NCBI GenBank assembly: GCA_029204225.1
Contig: MU832249.1
Span: 16,932-80,931 of the forward strand
Length of the DNA stretch: 64,000 nt
Reading direction: 5' to 3'
Origin: Diphasiastrum complanatum
Lineage: Eukaryota; Streptophyta; Lycopodiopsida; Lycopodiales; Lycopodiaceae
Shown here: positions 12,601-25,600 of the stretch, one piece after another
Layout of the letters: every line of letters starts with the position of its first letter
How positions within the stretch are numbered: position 1 is the first letter of the stretch
Program-made: the position numbers and the translations under genes
The notes under the pieces: generated by a model
Database searches by the model: none
Seen by the model: the letters and a program-made list of their open reading frames with translations, nothing else
Told to the model about the DNA's origin: nothing

Positions 12601-15600
12601 AGTTTAGGAACATACAAGACTTTTGACAATAGTTTGAATTGATCATGCTGGAACCTTAATCTTATAGTACCTTCACCTTCGATAATGTGAGTGCTATCAT
12701 AAAGCGCCTTCGTCGCGCCTTCGTCCATTTCGACTTCAGGAGATGCTGTAACTATATTTGCTTGTTGATCAAGTTGCTTGGCTGCATTCTTCGCTTTGAG
12801 AATTCGGCAATCCTGGATCTCATGGTTATTGCGTTTGCATTACTTGCAAAACATCTTCTTCTTTGACGAATGTGGATTCGATGATTGTTCTTGACTTTGA
12901 GTCTGTTTCTGATTCGATGTAGACTGCTTGGAGCTTTTCTACTTTTGTCGTTTCGAGCCCTTGTTGACATATAGAGCATGAGACGAAGAGGTAGACAAAG
13001 TGTCTTGACTCCTTCAATTATCTTCTTGCAGCAACATAGTGATAACTATGGTTAGAGTTAAATCTGGGTGTGTCGTGATGATCATCACCCAGTTCTCATA
13101 TGTAGAGGGCAGGCTTGAAAGCAATGTCATATTTGCATCTTGATCGTCTATGATTGATCCGACAACGGCCATCTGTTGCAAGAGATTCTTAAATTGGTTA
13201 ATATGATTATGGAGAGAATCATTATTCGACATCTTGAGTGTGAAGAATTTCCTTCGAAGATGTAACTTGGTAGTTACGTCTCTCACATCATATAGTGAGC
13301 TCATGATGTCCCAAACTTCTTTCGAAGTTTTGGCTTCAGCTACGTGGCCAATTTGAGTATCTGATATATTGAGGATAATAAGCGTGAAAGCTTTACCATC
13401 TTTCGATTTCCACTTTGAGTCGTCTGTGTCGTCTTCAGGTTTCACTTCGATACCTGTAACAACATCTCACAACTCGTTGGCGATTAGCAAGGTCTTCATC
13501 TTAAATTTCCATAAATGATAATTGGATCCATTCAGCTTGTCTGCAATAAGACCGACTTTACTTTGAGAATCCATCTGGAACTTTAGACCGTCAATAATTT
13601 GATTGTCGTTAAGAGAATAATACAGTGCTGCGCTACAATTGGAAATAAATTCTCTGATATCGAAACAAATCGATTCGAACTGAAGAATAATTTGATATCG
13701 CGAAAGATATCAAGTATAAGAGCTTGCGCTCTGATATAGTATTAGGCCTTGAAAAAGAATCATCGCTTTGATACCATGTTGGAAAGAGGTGTGTAAAAGA
13801 TAGGTCGAAAAGAATCGAATGAAAAGAGTTTGAACGACTTGAAAGAAAGAAAACTTATCGTGTACAGCGGAATAAACTATCTTCCCTTTCTCTATGCATA
13901 ACTATGCCTATCAATTTTGAACAAAAACAATAGTGATAGAAATAACGTTCGATCTTATAGTAACTAACTTTGAAATCATTTGTACTACAGTGATTACGTA
14001 GCTAAACATTTAAGCATTGAATTATCAGACAAATAATCTATTGCAAAGAATTATAGAAACGCATACATTCTGAGACAAACCTGAACGCAATAAAAATAGT
14101 ATTGATTCAGTATGAAACGAAACAGATGTAAATGAGTACAACAAGTTTGCGGATCGAAGCCGTGTACCTATCTCTGAGCGACTAAATAAAAGTCTGAATC
14201 AAACGCAGTGCTAATAAGCAGTGAGCGCAATAGCAATCTCTAATCAACTCTAAAGAAGTGAGCTAAAATGCTCAAGAGTGTCCAAGATCGCAGGTTTGAG
14301 AGAGAGCTAACTATTCAATACTTGCTGATCTCTTGATCGCATCAATGCTATAAGATCAACACACACAAATGTAAAAATATGAGTAGCTATTTATACTAAG
14401 CAAATGCGGCAACGTCCAATAGTAGGACAACTAATTAGGTCGTCAAATGCGTCATCCAGTTGGCTGTGATCTGCTGGCATCCATCAAGATAGTCTCCCGG
14501 AAATTTCCTTGCTAAACGGTTAGAGCAAGTTTGTAGCCTTTAAGACAAACAATGAATTGTCTTGCGAAAAATGCGAAGGTCTTCACTAAAGGCATTTCCT
14601 TGACATTTGAGGCATCTGGCATTTTGCGAAAAAGCCGAAGTGAGAGAAAATTTCGAAAGTCGAAAATCTCGAAAATGTCGACAATGTAAATTGTTTCCGA
14701 GTAGTTATGCAGACTGTGTAAAAACACGAAGAAATCTGCAGGTCTGAATAAAAGTTGGACGAAGATTAAAATGTCGATTAGTCGATTAGTAGGAGAATAA
14801 TTCAACAGGGGACAGTCCCCTTTCATAACATAATTGGGCCGCAACATCATAGGAGGTCTTTTCATCAAAATGAACATTATGACTCAGTATGATCTTATTA
14901 GTATCCAAATTGAACAACCTATAGCCCTTGCTTTCACTACTATAGCCAACAAAGATGCACTTAACTCCTTTATCATCAAGTTTGGATCGAAGCTTATCGG
15001 GAATGAAAGAATAAGCCGAGCAACCAAAGATGCGAAAGTGAGAAACCTTGGGCTTCTTACCATACCAAACTTCATATGGAGTCAATACCTTCAAGGCCTT
15101 AGTAGGACACCGATTGCTAATGTATGCCGTCATTATGACCGCTTCCGCCCAAAACTTATGAGGTAGCCCTTTGCGTTGAGCATGCATCGAGCCATCTCCA
15201 TAAGAGTGCGATTCTTCTTTTTGGCAACACCATTTTGTTGAGGTGTGTAAGGAGTTGTCATTTGATGTTGGATACCTTTGCTTCGAAGATAAGCACCGAA
15301 AGTAGTCTTGATATATTCCCCTCCTCGATCGGCGCATAGGATTTTCAAAGAGTGCCCAAATTGATTTTTTTATCATTGCTAAAAAATCCTTAAAGTGTTG
15401 AAATACTTCAGATTTTGCCTTCATAGGATAAATCCGAGTAAATCTAGAAAGGAAAATTTCCAAGTATGCATCCTTCGCGTACATGTCCTTCGAGATGCTC
15501 AAGATTAGGAATGTGTTCAACCATATTGAATCTCTTCAACATCTTCAAGCTAGCAAAGTTGAGATGTCCATACCTAGCATGCCATAATTCAGCCAACTCC

Positions 15601-18600
15601 AAAGAATGTGAACTTGATGCAACAAGACAAGATGATGAAGCCCTTCGCTCATAGGTATCCATAAGGAATAATCCACCACACAATGTTCCGAAGCAATGAT
15701 CATGAGAGATCTCTTTGGGTCTTTGATAAGACATTTGTCTTCTTTGAACTCCATAACCAAGCCTTGGTTCATAATAGTAGAGACCGAAATGAGATTCTTC
15801 TTGATTCCTGGAACATAAAGTACATTGCGAATGTACTTCTCCTCACCATTGGGTAAGATAATGGCGATCACTCCAACACCTTCGATAGGATAAGAGGTGT
15901 TATCAACACCTTGAACTTTGCTTCCATCATGCACTTTCACAAGCTTCGTGAAGACCTCTTTGCGATAAGTCATATGACGTGTGGCACTGCTATCAATCAC
16001 CCATTCAAAAGATGAAAAAACAGCAACTTGTAAAGCTGAAGATGTGTTCTTCTTGGCTGAAAAACCAGCAAGAGATGAAGTGGTAGAAGTTTCATCTTGA
16101 GGAGAGATGAAAGTATAAGTGACAAAAGCATAATCATTGTTGAAAAGATCATCCTTTTCTTCAAATTGTTGCTCCAAAGTAATGATTGCTGCACTTATAT
16201 CATTACCTCTTTCTTTTTCCTTTGCAAGCCTCTTCTTACATTCTTTGATGTGATGCCCAAACTTCTTGCAATAGTGGCACTTACCCTTCTTCTTGGAGCC
16301 TTGTCCTTGATCTTGAGCTTCCTTAGGTTTTTGATCACCTTTGGAAGTGTTGGGGTTGGAAGAATGCTTCCCTTTCCACTTGCCTTTCACAAAAAAGCTC
16401 ACCACCACCAAAGTTGATCCTTGTTTGCTCGTCTTGAAGAAGTAAGCCAACAAGTTCGTCAAAGGAGATTTGTTGTCTCCTAAGAGAAATGCTCAATGAC
16501 GACACAAATGGAAGGTAAGAATTAGGAAGAGAGTTGAGAGTAATAGATACAAATTGTGAGGACTCAATCACCTCATCGACGTTGAGAAGCTCCTCTCAAA
16601 GATCCTTGATCTTCGTCAAGTGGTTCGTAAGCAAATCACCTTCTTGCATCTTCAAGATAGAAAGTTGATTTCGAAGATAGACCACTTTTGCCGCATTCTT
16701 TACGTGAAACATCTTGGCAAGAGTCTCCCAAGCACTTTTGGAAGTCTTGCAAGACCTATTATGTGGAAGGATAGATCTTTTCACCGATAATGCAATGATG
16801 GAATGTGCTTGTGCATCTTGTCGATCCCACTTCTTTTGCTCATCGGAAGACACAACCGTTGTTGATGAAGCGGTTTCCCTAGTCGGTGTAGTAGGAGCCA
16901 AGGCAGGTGGCCTCTCTTCGTCACCATTAACTACTTCCCATAAACCTTTCGCAATAAGAAGGTTCTTAATCATGTAGCACCACAAAGAATAGTTTGTGCC
17001 ATCCAACCTATCTTCATTAAATAAAGAACCGATTGACTCCGATTCTTTAGCCATAGATAAAACAGAAAAATCAGCTTGTAGTAGATAGGAAAAAAGACTT
17101 TCCAAGGCAGCAACCATAAAGCTGAAAATATGAGCACAATTGATTGCAATACTTCACATGCAATATGCTCAAAGAATAAGAAAATAGTTGGCTATTTTCT
17201 TCCAGAAATCAGATTGCACACAAAAGGTAAACTTCGAACGAAGGCAACACCAAAACCATGAGTGCACAATACATGCACGTATAGGGCAGATGGTAGCGCC
17301 CTCCTGCAAGCTAGCCAACTCGAAAGTTTTAGCAAGAAATGTGTAAAAGACACATGTATCTTCTTTTGTAGATAGGCGCCCTCCTACAAACAAGTGGATC
17401 TGAAAATTTCAGCATGTATTAGACTCAAAAAACATGCAAATGGCTTGAGCATGGGCACCCTACGACAATCCGAAGGTGGTGATGTCGATGTAGAAGTGTT
17501 TGCACTTGAAGACGTAGAGGGAGCCAAGGTAGAAGGCCTCACTTCATGACCATTAACCACTTCTCACAACCTTTGCCAATGAGCAGATTTTTGAGCCTGC
17601 TGCTTCACAAAGAGTAGTTGGAGCCATCCAACCTATCTTTACCCAAAAAAGTACCAATTGCTTCCGACTCTTTAGCCATTTGAGATGGACAAAAAAAAAA
17701 AAAACAACAAGTACCCAACTTTGGAAAAGAGTAGAAAGGAAACTTTGAATGCTCCACACAACTTTTCAAAATTGGGTCCAACTTAGCAAAGTTAGGCCTA
17801 ACTATATTTTTACCCATGGTTACACATGTCTCGACCTTTTGGGTCAAAGTCACCTAAGGTTTTCTAAGCAATTCCATGTACATTCCAATAGATCTATGAT
17901 GATTCAGCGGGCAAGTGAAAGGTCAAATAAACCCATTTTGATTAACTTTCTTAAAAAGTTTGTCATTTAAGAATTTTTTTTTTCAAACGAAATATTTTTG
18001 ATAAACCTAATCAAAAGGAAGCTCCTCATAATTCCAAGCAGTCATTCAACCTTTAAAAATAGAAGATCATGAAAAAGCTAAACAAGAACGTTTATGCTTT
18101 GTCTGCATGGGCAAGGGACACACAGTCAAGCAGTGTCCCAAGGGGCCATTTAATAAAAAGAAAGATAATAAGCAAGTACCCCTAGTTCATCCGTCAGTTT
18201 CCCACTAATTTGGCAGCAACTGAAGTAGAGGTGTTTCATGAGGATTATGAGTACCATTGCTAATTAACCTCTACTATGCAAGGGAGACCCTCTAGTTTTG
18301 GGCCTCAGGACCTAGTGTGTATGCACTGGAAAATTGGTAATCAGTTAGTCAAAGTAATGGTGGATGATGGGGCAACCCATAATTTCATCAATTACACCCT
18401 AGTCAAGAAACTAAATTTGCCAAAAACACCTAGTCAACATAGGTATGTTGTGGTTTCTTTGGCTAAGGGATAGGACAAAAAAGTGTGGGAAACAATGGTT
18501 AGGTCTAAAAATTCAGGGGTATCGGGATAACATTAATCTCCAAATCATGCACTTGGACTGTATTGACCTAATCTTAGGGAGAAATTGGCTCTACAACTTG

Positions 18601-21600
18601 GGCCCCACTCTCCAAAGGAATTACCAGCAAAATACCCTCAGCTTTTGAAAGAATGGTCAGGAGGCTCGGTTACATGGGGAGAAAACAGCCCTATGGTGTG
18701 CAGCTTAGAGCTTCTTCAACTTATGGGAGACGACCAACATGAAGTATTTGCTCACCTCAGAAAGGTGTTCGTCTGGTCAGAAAAGCATAAACTATATGCA
18801 GGAAAACCTAAATGTGAATCTTTTACTGAAGAAATAGCGTATCAGGGCCATATTATATGTAAAGATGGACCCTAATAAGGTTAAGGCCATATTTAGTTGG
18901 CCTAAACCAACTAGTATCTCAGATGTTCATGTTTCTTTTGTTCTTTCAAGATATTATTACTGACAATTTGTCAAGGATTATGCTCAAATAGTAGTTCCTT
19001 TGACAAATCTTTTTAAGGGAAAGGAAAACGAGTTCGTTTGGGGGCTAGAGCAACAAGAGAGTTTTGATGCTCTAAAACCAACTTTGGTTATAGCACAATT
19101 TTGAAAGTCGTGGACCCAAATCAACCTTTTGTAGTTGAAACGAATGTTAGTGACTTTGTAGTAGGCGCGATGTTGAACCAAAATGGACGACCAGTTGCAT
19201 TCTAAAGAAAAAAGCTCGAGCGAGCCCGGACTAGATATAGTGCATATGAAAAGAAATTTTTTATAGTTCATGCCCTTAAGACTCGGCGACACCATTTGTA
19301 TGGTGCTAATCTTGAAGTTTTGACTGACCATGAAAGCCTTTAATATTTATGTACAACCTGAGCTTAAGGGTCAGAAAGCTTGATGGGTTGAATCAGTGCA
19401 AGAATTTGACTTGTTTATCAGATATGGACGAGGAAAATTCAACACAATGGCAAATGCTCTTAGTAGAATGTTGATGGTAAATGAATTAGGCTTTATCCAA
19501 ATCTGTAATGAGTTACGCGAATCCTTGAGGGAGAAATGTAAGCATGACGTGTATTTCTCTATAGTTTAGAAAACAGTCTAGGATAGAGAGGTACAGACTT
19601 CTGAACCAGTTCGTAGGACTGGAGAATATTCATCCAAGCTCAGACAACTTTCATTGAAGATGGGAAGTTTAAGGATACGCTAGAGTGCATTGAGGATTCT
19701 GTTTGTAGAACCCAAGCGTACCATCGTGGTTGATGGGTCTGGTTCTCGAGGATTAAAAATGGAAACAATATTCCATTTAGGATGAGTACCTACTTCACAA
19801 AAATAGAGTATGTGTTCCCCGACTTACAAAATTGTAGGCGCCTAGTGTTATACGAATGTCATGACAACCCTAGTGTGGGGCACCTAGGAATTTAGAAAAC
19901 TTATGAAATTCTTTAAAAGGCAATTTTTCTGGCCTAGTATGAAAAAGGACGTCCTGCAATATGTGATTAGTTGTTGGAAGTGTCAAACTAACAGAGCAGA
20001 GCGTCTAAAGGCAGGTGGGTTGTTACAACCTTACTATATGTGATTAGTTGCTAGAAGTGTCAAACTAACAGAGCGGAGCGTCTAAAGGCAAGTGGGTTGT
20101 TACAACCTTACTAGCTGGTAAATGAGAAAGTGTTTCCCTGGATTTTATAGTTGGCCTGCCTAGGATTTAGAAAGGTACGCTATATGGGTCGCAGTTGACC
20201 GTTTGACCAAAATGGCTCATTTTATACCGACCCAAACAACCGTTACAACTCCAAAATTAGCAAGCTTGTTTATAGATGGGGTATTTAGATCATATGGTCT
20301 TCCTTCCGACATAGTTAGCGACCAAGATAGTAAGTTTGATGGGGTTTTTGGAGAGCAGTATTTCATGACCTCCATACCAAACTAAATATGAGTACAATAG
20401 ACCATCCACAGACGGACGGTCAAATAGAAAGAGTAAACCAAGTGCTAGAGGATATGCTTCGAGCATACGTCAACCTAATTGAGAGGAATATCTTTCAATA
20501 CTAACAGGAAAAAGTTGAGCAGCCAAAAACTTTTTAAAAAGCCTAAACCAAAAAAAAGAAGCATTAAGCAAGTCCAAGATCGAGCAAAGCATCATGTAGA
20601 TTCGCACAGATGAGACATTTTGTTCTCCCCTGGCAAGAGAGTCTTCCTTCGAGTCTCAACTGACCGCAGAACCCTAAAAGCAAGAGTGTGTGCTAAGCTA
20701 TCTCCTAGGTGTTATGGTTCGTTTATCGTTATTAGGAGAATAGGCGAAGTTTCTTACGAGCTAGAACTCCCGAACAACACTAAAGCCCATCTAGTATTTC
20801 ATGTTAGCCAGCTATGAAGGGCTTTAACTAGATCAGATAATCTAGTAAGGAACGATGTTCTAGTTACGCTCGTGGATTCTCAGGAACTTCCACATTAACT
20901 AGAAAGCATCCTTAATTCTGGGGTGACGTAGAGATGTCACACTTTATATCAAGGATATCTAGTTAAGTGGAAGGATCAACCTGCCAAGAATGCCACTTGG
21001 GAGAGGGGTAGCGTTCTTCGCAAACTATGTCCAGATTTCGTCTTAGAGGGCAAAGATGGCTCTTGAGGGGGAGGGAGTGTTACAAGATTGTAACCTTGGC
21101 CGAACCTAAGGGAGCCATTAGGTACTGGAAATCATTGTAGGGCAAAGGGCTTTTTGAGTCAATTGGATGCATGCATACCTGGCAGTTGGTATGATGGCGA
21201 GCCCCATAGGTTACATGCTTGGCAGTTGGGGGTCAAACAATTTAACAATAGTTAACCGGGACTCCCCATGCAACAATACTCACATGCATGCAACATGGAT
21301 GTCAAATGGTAGTTAGCCTGCCACCTACTCCATGCAACTTCACACTGGGCTAGGAGGGGATTCACTATAAGAGAATGTGTTGGCTGGGTGGAAAATACTA
21401 TCTTTGCTTTCTCGCAGTTTCTTGCATCTAACTTAGTTTGTGCTGGAGTTGATGGTCTAAGACTATGTGAGCAGATTTTGTAAAGTTAAAGAATGCACTT
21501 CTTCTATGTTATGTACTATCCTAGAAATAGTCACTTAACATACACATTATGAGCTTATGGAGAGCTTACAAATGCATTAATTTCGAGTGGTAATCTCAAA

Positions 21601-22626
21601 CCTCAAGATGTGATATTAGTATAACAAGACATCCCATAGTACTTAAAGCCTCTGACTTCCATATCTGCGTGTCCTCTAGAGCACCTTCCTTCTTACAAGA
21701 CATCCCATAGTATTTAATGCCTCCATATCTGCTTGTCCTCCAGAGCATCTTCCTTCATGTTACTTTCTTCTTCCTTCACCCTCATCGAGCATATTGTGCA
21801 TCAAAATTTCATTTCTAGCAACCTTTTTTCTTGCTATCATCAGCATATGCATTGGCACATCTCCATCAGCATATCGTAATTTCACATCTTCATGTACATT
21901 ATCTCTGGAAGTAGCGGAAAGCATGTGAAAGACATCTTGGAAAGTAAAGTAGATCCGGTCTGACTACATGTTAAGCTTGACCTTTTTGTTAGGGAACAGA
22001 TCCAAGATGGTCTGACTACATGTTAAGCTTGACCTTTTTGTTAGGGAACAGATCCAAGATGGTACCGTCTTTGACTTACTTTCTAAGAACTCCAGACAGA
22101 TAACAATTTCCACAAAGTTTGAAGTTTCAATCATGGATCTCAATGAGCTCTTGAATTTTTTTTCTTACCCCGAGGAGTTACACTAAATCATAGTTGCATT
22201 GCGTTTCTAGAAACGCGTTTCTGGATCGTGTCTCAGAAACTTTTTCTTTTTTTGATTTTTGTGGGCAATATGGGTATCAAATTAAAGCATTAATTAAGGG
22301 TAGTACATGTAGGTTGCCAAATGTTTCGGGTACAATGTGATCTAGTTTAAGTGCGTCAATCCCTGTTGGATTCTGTCACGGATAAAGGTTCAAAATGGCT
22401 TATCGTGTTACAGCAGGACTCCAGGGAATATCGTGGAATGTGTGCCTGTGTACCTTGAAGGCATACCTCGATGTGTGCCTGTGTACTCAAAAACATACCT
22501 TGATTAAGCAGACTATCCCCACAATTGTCGTGACCATGGTTCCATAAATAACTCTAGTTCACTAATGCTTGAAGATCTTCTCGAGCGTCCAAAAAATAAC
22601 AAGTGGTGTGTCTGTGTGTGTGTGTG

Positions 22627-22661
<35 letters not shown>

Positions 22662-25600
22662 ACAGATGTAACTGAGTTGGATTCTCTCCTTCCTCTATAC
22701 TTTCCCTTTTCTTTTCAACATTATCCACAAAACCCTAAACCCTAGAATTGTGAATGTGCCCAAAACAACCCAGTGCAATCATTTATTGTACAACGTTTTT
22801 GTTAGCACACATATCTAGATTGAAATTTGCTTTGATAACAGATATAGACTACGTTTGTTTTGATTTTACTAAAGCAAATGGAAGAAGAAAAGGTTCTCAT
22901 ACATCTCTCACTTATAGACTAAGTAATGATTTGCCACTTTTCATCATATCCTCACTAAAGCCATAGCTTGAAAGTTGTTTACTCCATAAGATCTATAAAT
23001 TTCTAACAACATATAGCTCCTTGGAAAAAGAGCATGGGAAAATACATATAAAATTTTTTGTGTACTACTTGGGATAGTGATTAAAGATGAGATTATAAAG
23101 TTGCAAAAATAATTATCAGTGATTCTGGATTCAGAAATGCGTTTTTAGACGTTTTTTTTCCTAGAAACGCGTTTCTGGACAACTATGCACTAAATATTTG
23201 TTAGTTCATGAAGATGTGTAAGGTTGCCACTAAATTCTAAATTCCTGCTCAGTATTCGTTTGAAGCTTTTAATAGGTATCAGGTCTAACCCCTTTGAGAT
23301 GAGTTACTGGGGTGTGCGTTATCTTTGAAACAAGAGGGAACATTGTTATTTGGCTTCGAAGTTGGACAGTTTGTATAATATTTATTTATCTGAGGCAACA
23401 GAGTGGCACTATTCACAGTCTTATTGGATTGAGGATATATCTTGTTATCTGCACAGTGCACTCATACAAAACTTTTGTCTGTGCATGTTCAACTTTTTCA
23501 GGTCAGGAAGGCCTTCTTATACAGATCCTTGGGTTGACCAAGTCTTGTGGATATCAGGCATGCTTTTTTTATTCCTTAAAAGTTAAAGCCTTTGTGGATA
23601 ATTGTTTGATGATATGACTTACAAAGAGACGTACTGTTACAATCTCACTTATTGCAAACCTCCAGGTGCTGGTTAACCACAAGAGACCGAACGATTCACG
23701 TTCCACCCCACCGTAGGACCTAATCCGGGTCCACCCACCGTGCCCTGGCCTGTGACCGTATCAAGCTGGATCCGACCTCCATCCCAGACGGCGTCCCATA
23801 CCACCGCCTAGGCTCTCAGCCATCTCCTGCCTCATGCTAGCAATACATCTTGGCCGTGCACACGCTCTCCATCCACCTCCTCCTAGGTAGACAAAATGGA
23901 TGGCAAATGAGTCCTCCTCCCCTTGTATACCTCCAAGGAGAGAGACTCCAAGCCATGTGCACTCCTGGATCATGACACGTGGCAACCATGCAGGTTCACG
24001 AGTCACCGGTCAAGTCTACAGGCCCAATCATCGTCTGGTCTCAAGTCTGGGTTTGGGACCCAAACATCCCCTCTTCCTTAAAAAAATCTTTATCTAAGGA
24101 AGAAAACCAAGGAATCTCAGTTTAAGGTCAAGTTCCTTCTCCCAAGTGTCATCGTCCTCGGAATTTCCTTTCCAACGAACCAAGTACTCAGTTACCTGCC
24201 GGTTCCTGAGTCCACGTTGACGTACATCAACAATGGCCTGTGGTTCAGTAGGTACAAAGGATGCTAGGTCCTCTAGCCGAACTAAGTCCTCCTGAGGTAT
24301 CAAGTCATCCTTTCCACCAAGTCGTTCCTTTAAACGACTAATGTGAAAAATTGGATGTACCTTAACACCTTGAGGAAGTTCCAGCTGGTACGCATTCTAT
24401 ACGGAATGGCCTTGCATAACGAGGTGATAACTTAGGACATTTTCCAGTCCTTAGTACCTTAGAATCTTTTGGGATTCTAAGATATACCCAAGCCCCCTCC
24501 TCATAGACCCTAGGTTGTCGCTTTTGATTGGCGTAAAATTGGGCTCTATCCTGCGCCGTTTTTACGTTTTCGCGAGCAACAAGCAACATTTCTTGCATAT
24601 CATGCAGGAAGTCTATTGCTGCTTTAACCTTGAGGCCTTTGAGGCCCACTGAAATGGGAGCCCTAGGCTGGAAACCGTACATCAGAGAAAATGGACTAAA
24701 ACCCGTCGTTGAGTGCTTTGTGCTATTATACGCAAACTCAATCATTGGAAGGTACCTTTCCCAATCTGACTGTCTTCTGGAAACATATGCCCGAAGCATA
24801 TCTTCCATAGACTGGTTTGTCCTCTCTGTCTGACCATCCGATTCAGGATGATCTGATGACCCCAAACTTAGAGTGGTCTCTAATTTTTCAAAGACCGCTT
24901 GCCAGAATTTGCCAGTGAACTTTGGATCTCGATCACTAACAATGTCATTTGGCAAACCAAACAACCTGAACAACTTTTCCACGAAAAGCTGTGCAAGTTT
25001 AGAAGCTTTGACAGTTTGCTTGGTTGGTATGAACTGCGCCATTTTAGTTAACCTGTCAACTATTACCCAAATGGCATCATTTTGCTTCCCCGTCCGAGGT
25101 AGCCCAACCACAAAGTCCATGGAAATGCTTTCCCACTTTCTTTCGGGAATTTCCAAGGGCATTAACAAACCAGCTGCCTTAAGTCTTTCAGCTTTGTTAA
25201 CTTGGAATTGTGCACACTTGCGAACATATGCCTCCACTTGACCTTTAAAGTTTGGCCAGTAAAAGTTCCTTTTTACTAAGTAAAGCGTCCTTTGAGCGCC
25301 AGGGTGCCCTGCACATGGGTTGTCATGACATTTATGCAGGATTTGGGCCCTTATATCATCATTTTCTGGCACACAAACTTTTTCATTCCGGAAAAGTAAC
25401 TATTCCTAATGGAATAGTCTCTTTGTATCTTGTCCTGAGGAGAAATCTTGGAATCCTGCATTCCAAGCTCATCACTAGATCTAGAAGAACCTGCCAGGAC
25501 ATCTAGCCAAATACGACCAAAGTACCTATCGGTCTTACACAAATCTCTGAAGGACAGATACAACTCAGATTGGATCTCAGAAAAGCTTAACTGATTAACC

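Larger units (their letters stand above)
8867..23501 (+). other. Intron 3 (14.6 kb), transposon-filled
   Basis: Runs from donor GTACTT to acceptor TTTTTCAG. It contains the 103-bp duplication, the tRNA-like sequence, two copia relics, a copia gag fragment, a gypsy relic with its 3' LTR, and a hAT-type MITE. 9540-10600 has an unassigned 133-codon frame (9461-9862) and otherwise nothing I recognise. Confidence 0.85.

Noticed and set aside
23761-24097. Short conserved frames on both strands, repeated at 28767-29151
   Set aside because: They recur because they lie in the two LTR copies of chromovirus B; no evidence they are proteins.
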